A DNA stretch of 24,812 bases from Methylococcaceae bacterium (GCA_947505055.1 CANNLO010000028.1:1-24812); one strand, 5' to 3'. Positions 15,563-23,451 are shown, counted from the first letter of the stretch. Numbers and translations are program-made. The notes: a model not told the origin generated them from the letters alone.

Positions 15563-17266
15563 TCAGACTTCCTGATTTCTCCAGGCACTAAGTACCTTGG
15601 CGAAATCTATGTCTTCAGGGGGCATATTCCAAGCCTTATAAAACGAAGCGTCATCACTCTCAGGTGAGGGGTTTGGAAGATCAATCTTGATTCGAGTTGG
15701 CATCATCACTGAGTCTCCAAGTAAGATACATTCTCCGCGTCTGAGAGTTGAAAACATGCTTGCTATTCCGCGAATCGAATCAGGAAGCAGATTCTTGACG
15801 TAAGACTGGTCTTCAGGATTCGAAATGCGGAGGCAAAGGAAGCTGTTGCACTGTGAAAGAATAGTTGCGGACACTTCCCGTGGACGTTGACTGATGACGG
15901 TTAGGCTGATGCCGTATTTACGCCCCTCTTTGGCAATCCGTTCGGCAGAGTGCTTTGCCGCTTCAGTCGCCGTATCTCCATCTCTCAAATAGATGTGCGC
16001 TTCGTCTGCAAACACCGAGATTGGGAATCTCGTCGTGTGAACTCGCCGATGCCAATAAACAAAATCAAAAAGACAGCGTAGAATAAGCGAAATAACGGAC
16101 GACCGAACGTCAAAAGGTACGGGGCTCAAATCGACGACAACAACTTTTTTCCGCTCACCTGCTTTCTCTCCAAGAAGGCGACGAAATAGGTCTTCCATTG
16201 ATGCACTTGTGTTGTAGGTCTGTGGTTTGAAAATCAGATCGTAGCGTCTATCATTGAGTCGTGAATCAATCCGCATCAAAAGCCGCGTGAAGTCCCCATA
16301 TAACGGGCCTTGTTTTGACTTCGAACTTCCTTGAACCATTTCAGTATCAAGGCGGCGAAACTCATCTAAAATATTGGCAAAGTCAAAAAATATAGGGGTA
16401 TCAATAGTGATTTTTTTTAGGCTCAATGCCTTGTTTTCTGGGTGTGCTTCCTTTGCTTTTTGAAGCAATTCCTTGAACTTTGCCATTTGATTTGGCGCAG
16501 CCGACTCACTCCGGTCAACCATTAAACCAAGCAGTTCCTCGGAATTCATTAACCAATATGGAAGTTCCAAGTCACTTGCAGTTATCACGTCGGCAGAGTC
16601 GCCGAACGTGGTTGTATATTCTCCATGTAAATCGAACAGAACTATGGTTGCTTGCTGGAAACGGCACATTTTTTGGATGAGGGACGCAACTGTCCATGAC
16701 TTGCCGCCTCCTGTCTGTCCCAGGATTGCGGCGTGTCGAGTGAGGAACGCATCCAGATTTATCTTCGCTTGTTGCTCAGGGAGCAGCGATAGTTTTCCAA
16801 TTGCGAAGTCACCTTCGGCGTAGCTGCTGTATACTTTATCAATCAGCATAGGCGAAACAGCAAAAACAGGCGCATTAACGGTTGGAAGTACGTCTGTGCC
16901 GCGTTCGAACTTTCCAGATGCGTCAATCGTTCCTACTGGAATAGTAGAAAGTCCCCGTGTCACGCGGTCAAGAAGCGACTCTCCCTTAGCTTCAACATCA
17001 TGCGATTCAGCTGCGCTTGTCTTACCCTCTCGCATCTCAATTTCTGTAACCATGCATAACAATTTTCCTGTAGGCAATGAGATCGTAATAAACGATCCTG
17101 GTTGACCGATAAGAACAGGCGTTGGGCCATCCTCAGTTAGAAGATGAACAGTCATAGAATCTGGAACGCCCCGTGCGCTATCATCTGTTAAATCGTAATC
17201 AATAAGCGAAATAAAGATTTCGTCACCAGTCACCCTAATAACTTTACCAATTTGATAATTGTTCAT
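15563..17266 (-). CDS. herA: HerA-type ATPase (DUF87), partner of SIR2
   Basis: The 567-residue protein starts with a small beta-barrel-like HAS domain (about 1-90) followed by a HerA/FtsK-type ATPase: Walker A GQTGGGKS at 183-190, FDLHGEYT at 211-218, Walker B FADEAH at 419-424, and the sensor-like VISQRPREVSATILSQC at about 457-473. HerA proteins form hexameric DNA-dependent ATPases. It begins 8 bp after the SIR2 stop, with its ribosome binding site (AAGGA) overlapping the SIR2 end, so expression is coupled. The two-gene SIR2-HerA arrangement is a described anti-phage system (also called Nezha) in which both proteins assemble and NAD and/or DNA are degraded on infection. All motifs look intact. 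Confidence 0.9.
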   Translation of the reverse strand: MNNYQIGKVIRVTGDEIFISLIDYDLTDDSARGVPDSMTVHLLTEDGPTPVLIGQPGSFITISLPTGKLLCMVTEIEMREGKTSAAESHDVEAKGESLLDRVTRGLSTIPVGTIDASGKFERGTDVLPTVNAPVFAVSPMLIDKVYSSYAEGDFAIGKLSLLPEQQAKINLDAFLTRHAAILGQTGGGKSWTVASLIQKMCRFQQATIVLFDLHGEYTTTFGDSADVITASDLELPYWLMNSEELLGLMVDRSESAAPNQMAKFKELLQKAKEAHPENKALSLKKITIDTPIFFDFANILDEFRRLDTEMVQGSSKSKQGPLYGDFTRLLMRIDSRLNDRRYDLIFKPQTYNTSASMEDLFRRLLGEKAGERKKVVVVDLSPVPFDVRSSVISLILRCLFDFVYWHRRVHTTRFPISVFADEAHIYLRDGDTATEAAKHSAERIAKEGRKYGISLTVISQRPREVSATILSQCNSFLCLRISNPEDQSYVKNLLPDSIRGIASMFSTLRRGECILLGDSVMMPTRIKIDLPNPSPESDDASFYKAWNMPPEDIDFAKVLSAWRNQEV

Positions 17267-17274
17267 AATGTTCC

Positions 17275-18309
17275 TTATTCAAAAAGATTGACGAATTTGC
17301 TGAATTTCCAAGCATCGGTAGTACCGACTACCTTGCCATTATTGTGAAGGTGTGTTTCAAAGCCCGCCCGAAAATTTGGCATCATCTTAAAAGGTGTAAT
17401 TCCTATCGGTTCTTCTTGGCTTAATGCGAATAAGCGGCATTTTTTTGATTGCATGACAGGAAGCAACAAATGCTGATTAATATGTTCATCCCCAAAACTG
17501 AAACCACAACTTACCAAGTATTTGCATTCCGCTCCAAGCACCTTGCTAGTCTGACTGAAAAGGGTATCGTAAGGTGGAGCAAGTGTATCCATGATTTTTT
17601 TTCGACGGGGCAGAACCATTAATCGGCGGGCAGAAGGTTCTAACGAATTTGGATGTTTTTCGTAAAACTTTGATGATTCTTCAAACCATGAAATAGAGCC
17701 ATGTAACTTAACAAGCTTTACCGTTAGGTGATTACTCGGACTGAATCTATTTCCTACAAGAGAACCAGAAATTTTCTTGAATTGCTCTGGATTGAAAAAG
17801 CGTTCAGTAGTTCCGCAAAAGCCGTTTTCGATTACGACACCAGCACGCGCCGCCGCCATTTCAAATAAAAGATCGTAATTTGTTGTAAATATCCATACAG
17901 AACAAGGAAGTCCAAAAGCCCTATTTTTCAAAGCCTGGAAAAAACGGTAGTGGTTGTCCAAGTTTGGACTTGTTACCGCAAGAATACACTCTAAAATCAA
18001 TTCACGCAGTCGAGCCTCTAAATCGTTAAATCGTGGATTACCAGTATTAATCCAATGAGCAATAACAAAGTCTGAGAGTTGTTCGATATTAGGAGTTGCA
18101 TTGGCATCGTCGTAAATCTCACCTGCCGCATTTAGAACTTCATCTAAGATGGTGCGTTGAGCTGCACTAAGTGCATTTATAACTTCATGAGTGAGCTTAG
18201 GCATCATTGGGTAGCCAGCCTCACGAGAGGTGCCTGCACCAAACAGAAAGCCGGAGCCATCCAAAGTGGATGATGTATTAGGTAATATAACCGACAAATC
18301 TATCGTCAT
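17275..18309 (-). CDS. sir2: SIR2-family NADase/defence protein
   Basis: With the ATG at 18309 the protein has 344 residues. A longer frame starts at a TTG 17 codons upstream, but AAAGG lies just upstream of this ATG. SIR2 signatures are present: FLFGAGTSREAGYP with GAGTS at 24-28, TTNYD at 142-146 (N144 as the catalytic-type asparagine), KLHGSISW at 201-208 with H203, and SCGFSFGDEHIN near the C-terminus. In defence systems such proteins usually hydrolyse NAD to stop phage growth rather than deacetylate proteins. The gene is followed 8 bp later by herA, forming a complete SIR2-HerA operon. Confidence 0.88.
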   Translation of the reverse strand: MTIDLSVILPNTSSTLDGSGFLFGAGTSREAGYPMMPKLTHEVINALSAAQRTILDEVLNAAGEIYDDANATPNIEQLSDFVIAHWINTGNPRFNDLEARLRELILECILAVTSPNLDNHYRFFQALKNRAFGLPCSVWIFTTNYDLLFEMAAARAGVVIENGFCGTTERFFNPEQFKKISGSLVGNRFSPSNHLTVKLVKLHGSISWFEESSKFYEKHPNSLEPSARRLMVLPRRKKIMDTLAPPYDTLFSQTSKVLGAECKYLVSCGFSFGDEHINQHLLLPVMQSKKCRLFALSQEEPIGITPFKMMPNFRAGFETHLHNNGKVVGTTDAWKFSKFVNLFE

Positions 18310-18386
18310 TGAGGCCTTTGTTGGTAGTTCCGTTACGGGGGTTGATGTCCAACGGTACAAAAACGTACGTTAGCGTTTAGAGTAAG

Positions 18387-18420
18387 TTGCAATATTTCAT
18401 AAGTGTCTAAAATATCGCAA
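18387..18420. repeat. Inverted repeat between relaxase end and SIR2 start
   Basis: TTGCAATATTT (18387-18397) and AAATATCGCAA (18410-18420) form an 11-bp stem with one mismatch and a 12-nt loop. It lies in the 139-bp gap between the relaxase stop (18449) and the SIR2 ATG (18309), so it could be an operator or promoter element for SIR2-HerA or a terminator for the mob operon. No long T run follows on either strand. Confidence 0.4.
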
Positions 18421-18448
18421 GTTTATAGACATGATAATTATATTAAAA

Positions 18449-19606
18449 CTACCGTACCGGGGTTAAATCATCGCCATGCGTAACAACCTTACCAACGGTC
18501 GGCGTTTTTATAGCTAACGCCGCCTGTAGTCTTACGTTATCAGCCAGCATATTTTCTTTCAACAGGTCATGATCTGTTTTTACGGGCGGTAGACTTTTGA
18601 TAAATTCTATTACCTGGTTAGCTTCTTTATTTAACCCTTGTTCACGTAAAGCGTTCTCGGTAGCCATCCAACCATTTAACACATTTTCACGGGTAGCCAT
18701 GAGTTTATCTTTACCGGACAAACCAGGCTCAACCCCATTCACTAGCTCATTCAGAACTCGCTCTACACTGCTTTCTAAAAGAGCTGATGGAATAGGCTTT
18801 TTTTGTTTGTTTCGCTCCTCCTGCGGCTCTGTGCGCCATTTTTCAATACGTTCCTTATGTTGATGGATAGCCCCTTTAGCACTGCTTTTAGCTTTGCCAC
18901 GAATTGCAGCTGGTGTGGCATTGGCTTCGACGCCCTGCTCTCTCAAGGTGTGAGCAAATTGTTCACGCCATGCCTGCAAGGTATCTTTGCGGATATACAG
19001 CCTTTCCCCATTTTCGCCGACGGCCTTAACGACTAAGTGAACATGCGGGTTTTTGCCGGACTCGGTTTTCTCATGCTTGGGGTCGGTGGCCGGATCATGT
19101 AACACCATCGCGTAGCGGTGGCTTAAGGCAAAGTTTTCGCGGGCAAAGCTTTGTGCAGCCGCAAGAACAGCTTGCGGTGGTGTACCTTTAGGCATGGATA
19201 GGACAATGTTATGGACAAGTTTTGCCCGCTTATCCTTCTCGCCCGGTAAAGGCGCTTGGCGGTGCCGTTGATGGATAATGGTGTCAAGTTTCCAGTCCTC
19301 GACTAAAAACTTTGACACATCTTTACCGCTTAACAGTTCACCCTCATCAGTATGCACATCAAGCTGTCCATGACGATCAATATAATCAATATGCGCATTG
19401 GCCGTACCTGTGTCTCGACCACCACCTGTAACCTTAACCATCACTTCAGGTACTTTATTCAAAGTCCGTTGTAATGCGGCCATAGACTCAGGGGATGAAG
19501 GATTGAATAAAGGTTGTGCGCTCGGGCCTTTTCTGCCCTTACTCCACAATTCAAGCCCTGAGCCGTTTCGATCTCTTGCAATCGCTGCGGTACGTTTCTT
19601 AGGCAT
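18449..19606 (-). CDS. MOBP-type relaxase (TraI/MobA-like)
   Basis: The 385-residue protein contains the metal-binding histidine motif of relaxases, NPHVHLVVKA with H188 and H190, preceded by H170 in YAMVLHDPATDP, and an upstream AHIDYIDRHG segment (Y75). The C-terminal half is charged and helical (about 230-370), without a recognisable primase or helicase. It should nick oriT and carry the strand into the recipient. At 385 residues it is much shorter than RP4 TraI (over 700), like the relaxases of mobilizable plasmids. It overlaps the upstream accessory gene by 8 bp. The IncP-type nic sequence 600 bp upstream supports the MOBP call. Confidence 0.85.
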   Translation of the reverse strand: MPKKRTAAIARDRNGSGLELWSKGRKGPSAQPLFNPSSPESMAALQRTLNKVPEVMVKVTGGGRDTGTANAHIDYIDRHGQLDVHTDEGELLSGKDVSKFLVEDWKLDTIIHQRHRQAPLPGEKDKRAKLVHNIVLSMPKGTPPQAVLAAAQSFARENFALSHRYAMVLHDPATDPKHEKTESGKNPHVHLVVKAVGENGERLYIRKDTLQAWREQFAHTLREQGVEANATPAAIRGKAKSSAKGAIHQHKERIEKWRTEPQEERNKQKKPIPSALLESSVERVLNELVNGVEPGLSGKDKLMATRENVLNGWMATENALREQGLNKEANQVIEFIKSLPPVKTDHDLLKENMLADNVRLQAALAIKTPTVGKVVTHGDDLTPVR

Positions 19607-20165
19607 GGTCGCTCTCCCAACTGTTAAGGTTAGTTTTCACAATGTTGTCTATTTCCTGGCTGGCTTGCCGGGTCAACTTTACTGTTTCTTGTAGTAAAGC
19701 TGCCAGCTCATCAGGCAGTGGGTAGTCACCTGCATGGGCAAGCTTTACCAGTTGGTTTAAGCTTCTGCCAATTGCAGCTATTTGATTGGAGGTAATACCC
19801 AACAGTGCCAGTTCATTTTTAGGCATTGGTGCATTATGGGATAACCACGCACGTAAAACCAGTTTCATGACAGTGCCAGGTCTCATTTTACGGGCATTAG
19901 CATAATGTTTAACGTGTTGTTCATCACCTGGTAACGGCCAAAAGCTGAGTTGCCCAGTTAGAGGTTTAAGTTCATCACCCTGCCCTTCTATGCCAATTAC
20001 CAAGGGTGCTGGCAGGTCTTTCATGCCTTCTTCAAGTAATCGGTCGATCTGCGGCAGAACCAGCTTGGTGAGGTCTAGGCGCTGTTTTGCGGCCAAAGCG
20101 ACCAGTGCCGCTTTTTTGTCGGGGTGGATTCTGAGGTTGAGTGCAACGGTTTTTCTTGTGGTCAT
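19599..20165 (-). CDS. Relaxosome accessory protein, TraJ/MobC-like
   Basis: The 188-residue product has an N-terminal region like a ribbon-helix-helix (KTVALNLRIHPDKKAALVAL) and a C-terminal MobC-type segment containing ARKMRPGTVMKLVLRAWLSH and LGITSNQIAAIGRSLNQLVK followed by LAHAGDYP. MobC and TraJ proteins bind oriT and load the relaxase at nic. The gene starts 54 bp from the oriT candidate and overlaps the relaxase start by 8 bp; an AAGGAGA ribosome binding site precedes the ATG. Position matches traJ of RP4 (between oriT and traI). Confidence 0.82.
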   Translation of the reverse strand: MTTRKTVALNLRIHPDKKAALVALAAKQRLDLTKLVLPQIDRLLEEGMKDLPAPLVIGIEGQGDELKPLTGQLSFWPLPGDEQHVKHYANARKMRPGTVMKLVLRAWLSHNAPMPKNELALLGITSNQIAAIGRSLNQLVKLAHAGDYPLPDELAALLQETVKLTRQASQEIDNIVKTNLNSWESDHA

Positions 20166-20195
20166 GGCGACTCTCCTTTATAAGTTTGAATAAGT

Positions 20196-20270
20196 GTAAC
20201 ACAAAACACGACGTTAGTCTATCCTGCCCTATATTATTCTTTTGTTTTGTGCCCCTCTTGTTTTGTATAA
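20196..20270 (+). other. oriT: oriT with IncP/MOBP-type nic site
   Basis: CTATCCTGCCC at 20219-20229 matches the IncP nic consensus YATCCTG^Y, placing the predicted nick between G20226 and C20227. It is flanked by an inverted repeat, CACAAAACA (20200-20208) and TGTTTTGTG (20243-20251), and TTGTTTTGT is repeated directly at 20242 and 20259. It lies between the divergent traJ/traI-like and traK/L/M-like genes, exactly as in RP4. With this strand nicked, the traK side would enter first and the relaxase gene last. Confidence 0.8.
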
Positions 20271-20284
20271 GTATCGGAACTAAG

Positions 20285-20450
20285 TCATTATTAGATCAAG
20301 GATAAGCTAATAAGTACCACTTCATAATCATAGTGGATCAGTATTTATACTTATATTGTTCATTATTAGACTGCATAGAGTCATAAAGGTATCAATAATA
20401 GATCAATGTCTGATTGACAAAGGATCATCGTTGGGTCATTATTCAGTCAT
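20285..20450. repeat. Three TCATTATT repeats with about 75-bp period
   Basis: TCATTATTAGA at 20285 and 20360 and TCATTATTCAG at 20436 are spaced 75 and 76 bp apart, about seven helical turns, within an AT-rich leader full of short TCAT and GATCA words. They lie between nic and the traK-like start. They may be binding sites for the TraK-like protein, which in RP4 wraps oriT DNA, or for a repressor. Confidence 0.45.
20414..20442 (+). promoter_or_regulatory. Sigma-70 type promoter for the traKLM-like operon
   Basis: TTGACA (20414-20419), a 17-bp spacer, and CATTAT (20437-20442, four of six consensus bases) lie 47 bp before the ATG at 20490. The -10 box overlaps the third TCATTATT repeat, so a protein bound to that repeat would block transcription. 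Confidence 0.5.
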
Positions 20451-20489
20451 GATAAATGAAAATACCTTTATTTTTGGAAATTTGGCTTT

Positions 20490-20975
20490 ATGGATAAAGA
20501 AAAAGTAATCGAACGGCTAATGGCATTAGCCGCGTCTAGCTCTAAACGCTCGAAAGCAATGCAATTAGAAGATGTTATTACCGGTGTTGAAGCGGCGATG
20601 GCGAAAGGTGTTTCACGCGCAGAAATAGTAAAAACCTTATCAGAGAGTGGTCTTGAATTTACGCTTTCTTATTTTGACACATCATTAAAGCGTATTCGTA
20701 AAAAAAGACGCAAGGCCATACAAGAAAATCAGAGTAGTTCTGTTCGAGGGCGGCAAATAGCAAATCAAAATCAGGAAGACAAAACAAAACCCGATGTAAT
20801 AACAAATGAAGACGTCTTAAAGCAAGAAACAGAAGAAGAACAAGACAACATACAAACAATATTCAATCCGAGCGACCTCAGAGCAGTTTTAAATGAAAAA
20901 ATTGATCTGGCCGCGCTATCTAAAATTGGCAAAGAAGCCCGAAGGAAGAAAAAAGATGAAAATAGTCGTAATTAA
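20490..20975 (+). CDS. TraK-like oriT-binding protein
   Basis: The 161-residue product is very basic in the middle (KRIRKKRRK) and helical at the N-terminus (MDKEKVIERLMALAASSS and a helix-turn-helix-like SRAEIVKTLSESGLEFTLSY), with an acidic tail. Primary sequence alone does not prove the family. Position is strong support: it is the first gene on the leading side of oriT, followed by TraL- and TraM-like genes, as in RP4 where TraK binds and wraps oriT to help the relaxosome. It overlaps the next gene by 20 bp. Confidence 0.65.
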   Translation: MDKEKVIERLMALAASSSKRSKAMQLEDVITGVEAAMAKGVSRAEIVKTLSESGLEFTLSYFDTSLKRIRKKRRKAIQENQSSSVRGRQIANQNQEDKTKPDVITNEDVLKQETEEEQDNIQTIFNPSDLRAVLNEKIDLAALSKIGKEARRKKKDENSRN

Positions 20976-21672
20976 TTTCTCAGGCAATGTGGGCAAGTCA
21001 ACCGTCGCCGCGCATTTATTAAAACCCCGCATGAACAATGCAACCTTGTTCAGCATTGAAACACTCAATGATGATGCTGCATCAGATGGCGTGGACGTGG
21101 AAACCTACAAGGGCAAAAAATATAAAGAACTCCAGGAAGAAATATTCATGTTGGAGGATGCTATTGTCGATGTGGGCGCTTCAAATGTTGAAGATTTCAC
21201 TAATCTGATGACCCAATACCATGATTCACACAAACAATTTGACTACTACATTGTGCCGACGGTGAAAGACAAGAAACAAACCATCGACACGCTAAAGACA
21301 ATAAAATCACTGGTCAAGATGGGAATCCCTAAAAAGAAGATACGGGTTATCTTAAATAGGGTTGAAATAGATGATGATATTACTGACGAGTTCGGCTCAT
21401 TATTTGGACTAGAGGCAGCGGACAATACCTTTGTCATGAACGATCAATGCGTCATTTATAATAATGAGGCGTTCGATCAATGCAAAGACCTTGGTGTGCC
21501 GCTTGCCGATATTGTGGCCGATCAGACAGATTACCGTGCACAAGCGAAAGCGGCCAAGGACGCTGGCGATCAGGAAGAAGTTAAACGGTGCGTGAATTTA
21601 TGTCTGCTCAAAATGATTGCCATTACCGCCAATAAGAATCTTGACCAAGTGTATAAACACTTGTTCAAATGA
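20956..21672 (+). CDS. TraL/StbB-like P-loop ATPase
   Basis: ATG at 20956, preceded by GAAGGA, is chosen over an in-frame ATG at 20893 inside traK because the protein then starts directly with the P-loop strand MKIVVINFSGNVGKSTVAAH. The product is 238 residues (RP4 TraL is about 240). GNVGKST at 10-16 is a Walker A box without the signature lysine of ParA, as known for TraL and StbB. VDVGASNVEDF is the Walker B-like region. These proteins are linked to transfer and to plasmid positioning. It overlaps the traM-like gene by 4 bp. Confidence 0.82.
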   Translation: MKIVVINFSGNVGKSTVAAHLLKPRMNNATLFSIETLNDDAASDGVDVETYKGKKYKELQEEIFMLEDAIVDVGASNVEDFTNLMTQYHDSHKQFDYYIVPTVKDKKQTIDTLKTIKSLVKMGIPKKKIRVILNRVEIDDDITDEFGSLFGLEAADNTFVMNDQCVIYNNEAFDQCKDLGVPLADIVADQTDYRAQAKAAKDAGDQEEVKRCVNLCLLKMIAITANKNLDQVYKHLFK

Positions 21673-22145
21673 ACAAAAACACCGCTCCCCCACGGACGAA
21701 CCGGGACGCACTTGCCGCCCTGGTATTGGGGGAAATAGACACCTTGCTGGATAAGGTAGAAGCACTACAGGCAAGCATCAACGCGGCTGGCGAAAACATA
21801 AAGGTAACGGTTAATCAGCTAGAAGGCGCTGGCGACGCATACCACCAAGCCGTTCTAGCCGCGAATTTACACCACAAGAACGAAATGATTGCTTATCTTA
21901 GAACTGTTTCAACCTCAAGCATTGCCAAAACCACTGAGGAACAACGCGAGATCGTTCAAAAGCTAATCCGCGAGGCTGTTAGCAATGAGATTACTGCCTT
22001 AAAAAAAGCACTATCGGAATCAAGCGCGAATCATCGGGTGCCGTTTTTATCCAGTTGGGGAAGAATAATAATTTGTTGTGGCCTTACGGCGCTTATTGGC
22101 AGTGCAATCACAGTTGAGCTAATCCAACGTCTGGGGATTTCTTAA
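21669..22145 (+). CDS. TraM-like transfer protein
   Basis: The 158-residue product has a long helical region (about 15-125) with coiled-coil character and one C-terminal membrane segment (about 133-152, IIICCGLTALIGSAITVELI), so it probably sits at the inner membrane. It starts within the traL-like stop codon (4-bp overlap). In IncP plasmids TraM is the third gene of the traKLM operon and an accessory transfer protein of poorly known function; gene order and topology support the call more than sequence motifs do. Confidence 0.68.
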   Translation: MNKNTAPPRTNRDALAALVLGEIDTLLDKVEALQASINAAGENIKVTVNQLEGAGDAYHQAVLAANLHHKNEMIAYLRTVSTSSIAKTTEEQREIVQKLIREAVSNEITALKKALSESSANHRVPFLSSWGRIIICCGLTALIGSAITVELIQRLGIS

Positions 22146-22187
22146 TCCAGGTTGCCAACAAAGCACTTGCTTTCAACGCTCTCCCCC

Positions 22188-22583
22188 TTAGTTAAGAATA
22201 TTAACCATATTGCCGCGCGATAGAAACATCAGCACCCCGTCATATAGATACATGATTAAAAAAGCGGCAAAACTCAATAAACCGAACCCCCAGGTAAGCC
22301 GCTGATCGGCTGGGTGGGTGAACAGACAGATAATGAACGCGATCAGCAGCAAACCGGACAATGGCCTAATCACGACAAACAGAATGGGCCGGAACCATAA
22401 CAACAACGTCAGTGCAATGGTTCGTAAACACCCGATCAGAAGAATCATGATATTTAAAAACATATTCCAGGGCAAAAACTGAACACGTCTATGCCTATGC
22501 TCCACATAACGATGTGTTACGTCGAGAATAGCCTTGGCCGGAATCCCCTTTTTTGTTTTTGTAAATTTCACTACGTTACTCAT
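22188..22583 (-). CDS. Small plasmid membrane protein, possibly KleE-like
   Basis: A 131-residue protein with a short basic N-terminus (MSNVVKFTKTKKGIPAK) and three or four hydrophobic segments (about 42-60, 62-86 and 96-116). The MSNVVKF start followed by membrane helices recalls IncP KleE, but I am not sure of homology. It converges on the traM-like gene with a 42-bp gap. A GGGCAGGG purine stretch precedes the ATG, and a GTTTAATAAAC palindrome lies about 27 bp upstream. Confidence 0.65.
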   Translation of the reverse strand: MSNVVKFTKTKKGIPAKAILDVTHRYVEHRHRRVQFLPWNMFLNIMILLIGCLRTIALTLLLWFRPILFVVIRPLSGLLLIAFIICLFTHPADQRLTWGFGLLSFAAFLIMYLYDGVLMFLSRGNMVNILN

Positions 22584-22609
22584 GTTAGTACCCTGCCCTT
22601 CTTATTCAC

Positions 22610-22620
22610 GTTTAATAAAC
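22610..22620. promoter_or_regulatory. Palindrome GTTTAATAAAC, possible operator
   Basis: An 11-bp perfect palindrome about 27 bp upstream of the membrane-protein gene. It resembles the IncP KorA operator GTTTAGCTAAAC in its outer bases but is one base shorter, with a different centre. A regulator is not identified; support is weak. Confidence 0.3.
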
Positions 22621-22635
22621 CGCTACAGGTAACTC

Positions 22636-22956
22636 TTAATGCCTTGCTCCCGGTTTGTGGATCTCCACAAACGGCGCGAATGCTGCGGAAGCTGCGCTGC
22701 GCTCATCCTCGGTTAAACCCTCTCTCATACAAAACTCAAATAGACCTAACGCTAAATCTTGATCTGCTTTAGCTAACCCATTAAGCTTTGATAAATCGAA
22801 TTCAACATCACCCAGAAGCGATGTAGCGAACGCTGCCAGCGTATGAGCGACCTTACAAGAAAAATCAGAAGCTACGCGCTGAAAAACCCGTTCAAATTCT
22901 CCCGCCAATGGAGGCTTATCATTAACAATTCGGTAAACTGCATTTTTTTCTGTCAT
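22636..22956 (-). CDS. Hypothetical protein, 106 aa
   Basis: A 106-residue, mostly helical soluble protein (KPPLAGEFERVFQRVASDFS, then AHTLAAFATSLLGDVEFD and LTEDERSAASAAFAPFVEIH). GGAAGG lies 7 bases before the ATG, a strong ribosome binding site. I do not recognise a family. It is separated by 52 bp from the membrane-protein gene and probably cotranscribed with it. Its upstream region contains the palindrome at 23034-23051, so it is a likely member of that operator's regulon. Confidence 0.65.
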   Translation of the reverse strand: MTEKNAVYRIVNDKPPLAGEFERVFQRVASDFSCKVAHTLAAFATSLLGDVEFDLSKLNGLAKADQDLALGLFEFCMREGLTEDERSAASAAFAPFVEIHKPGARH

Positions 22957-23033
22957 TTTGTACCTTCCTATAAAAGACTATATTTAGTTAAATAAATGCT
23001 ATTTGCATTCAAAATATGTCGGGCAAAACGTAA

Positions 23034-23051
23034 TTTTCGCGTCCGCGAAAA
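23034..23051. promoter_or_regulatory. Perfect 18-bp palindrome, operator-like (copy 3)
   Basis: TTTTCGCG-TC-CGCGAAAA has the same perfect arms as the copy at 274-291; with flanking bases it extends to 20 bp. It lies in the 200-bp gap upstream of the 106-aa gene, about 80 bp before its start, in a position suited to regulating that transcript. Confidence 0.6.
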
Positions 23052-23088
23052 TCTACCGTTTCATTTATACTCCAAACTAGGCCACGAG

Positions 23089-23103
23089 AACCACCGTGGA
23101 CGG
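23089..23103. repeat. 15-bp repeat AACCACCGTGGACGG (copy 1 of 2)
   Basis: This sequence recurs as AACCGCCGTGGACGG at 23452-23466 (one mismatch), so the two copies flank the 89-aa gene in the same orientation. They may be remnants of an insertion or duplication, or protein-binding sites. Confidence 0.4.
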
Positions 23104-23117
23104 ATGCCTTGCCGTCT

Positions 23118-23149
23118 TCAACTAATCCGCGTCCCTGCGGTGTAGTTGA
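23118..23149. repeat. Hairpin after the 89-aa gene
   Basis: TCAACTA/TAGTTGA and CCGC/GCGG form a stem with a 2-nt symmetric bulge and a 6-nt loop. It starts 8 bp after the stop of the minus-strand gene ending at 23157. It lacks a T run on the minus strand, so it is not a classic intrinsic terminator but could protect the 3' end of the message. Confidence 0.45.
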
Positions 23150-23156
23150 CTACTTG

Positions 23157-23426
23157 TTAAAGTGACTTATAAACGGTAAACCCTGCCTCGGTTAAACCTA
23201 AAAAGGAAGCATCCTGGCCGTGATCTATTTCTTTTTGATGCCAGACTAGCCCGGCATTAAGCAGACTGGTAAACACGCCTTTATCTTGCGGTGTTTCTAT
23301 AACACCATTTGCCCAAGTTTCGGTTTCAGCCACATTACTAGGTTCGCCGCCATTCAAGCAGGTCATTTCATCCCGTGCTATTTTTTTAATCATTGCAGCT
23401 TGCAATTCGGTTACTTCTTTAGGCAT
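23157..23426 (-). CDS. Hypothetical protein, 89 aa
   Basis: An 89-residue protein with the look of a small winged-helix-like domain (LQAAMIKKIARDEMTCLN, then GVFTSLLNAGLVWHQ and LGLTEAGFTVYKSL at the end, the last resembling the wing of a winged helix). AGGAG sits 8 bases before the ATG. Its promoter region (23494-23539) shares a 35-bp repeat with that of the 54-aa/81-aa operon. Function unknown; a DNA-binding role is only a possibility. Confidence 0.7.
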   Translation of the reverse strand: MPKEVTELQAAMIKKIARDEMTCLNGGEPSNVAETETWANGVIETPQDKGVFTSLLNAGLVWHQKEIDHGQDASFLGLTEAGFTVYKSL

Positions 23427-23451
23427 TTGTATATCTCCTGTAGTTCACGGA

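Noticed and set aside
17275..18360. Longer SIR2 start at a TTG (18360)
   Set aside because: The extra 17 residues do not look like the family, and an AAAGG site lies next to the internal ATG at 18309.
20893..21672. Longer start for the TraL-like ATPase
   Set aside because: It would add 21 residues overlapping the traK-like gene; the P-loop strand should be near the N-terminus and GAAGGA precedes the ATG at 20956.
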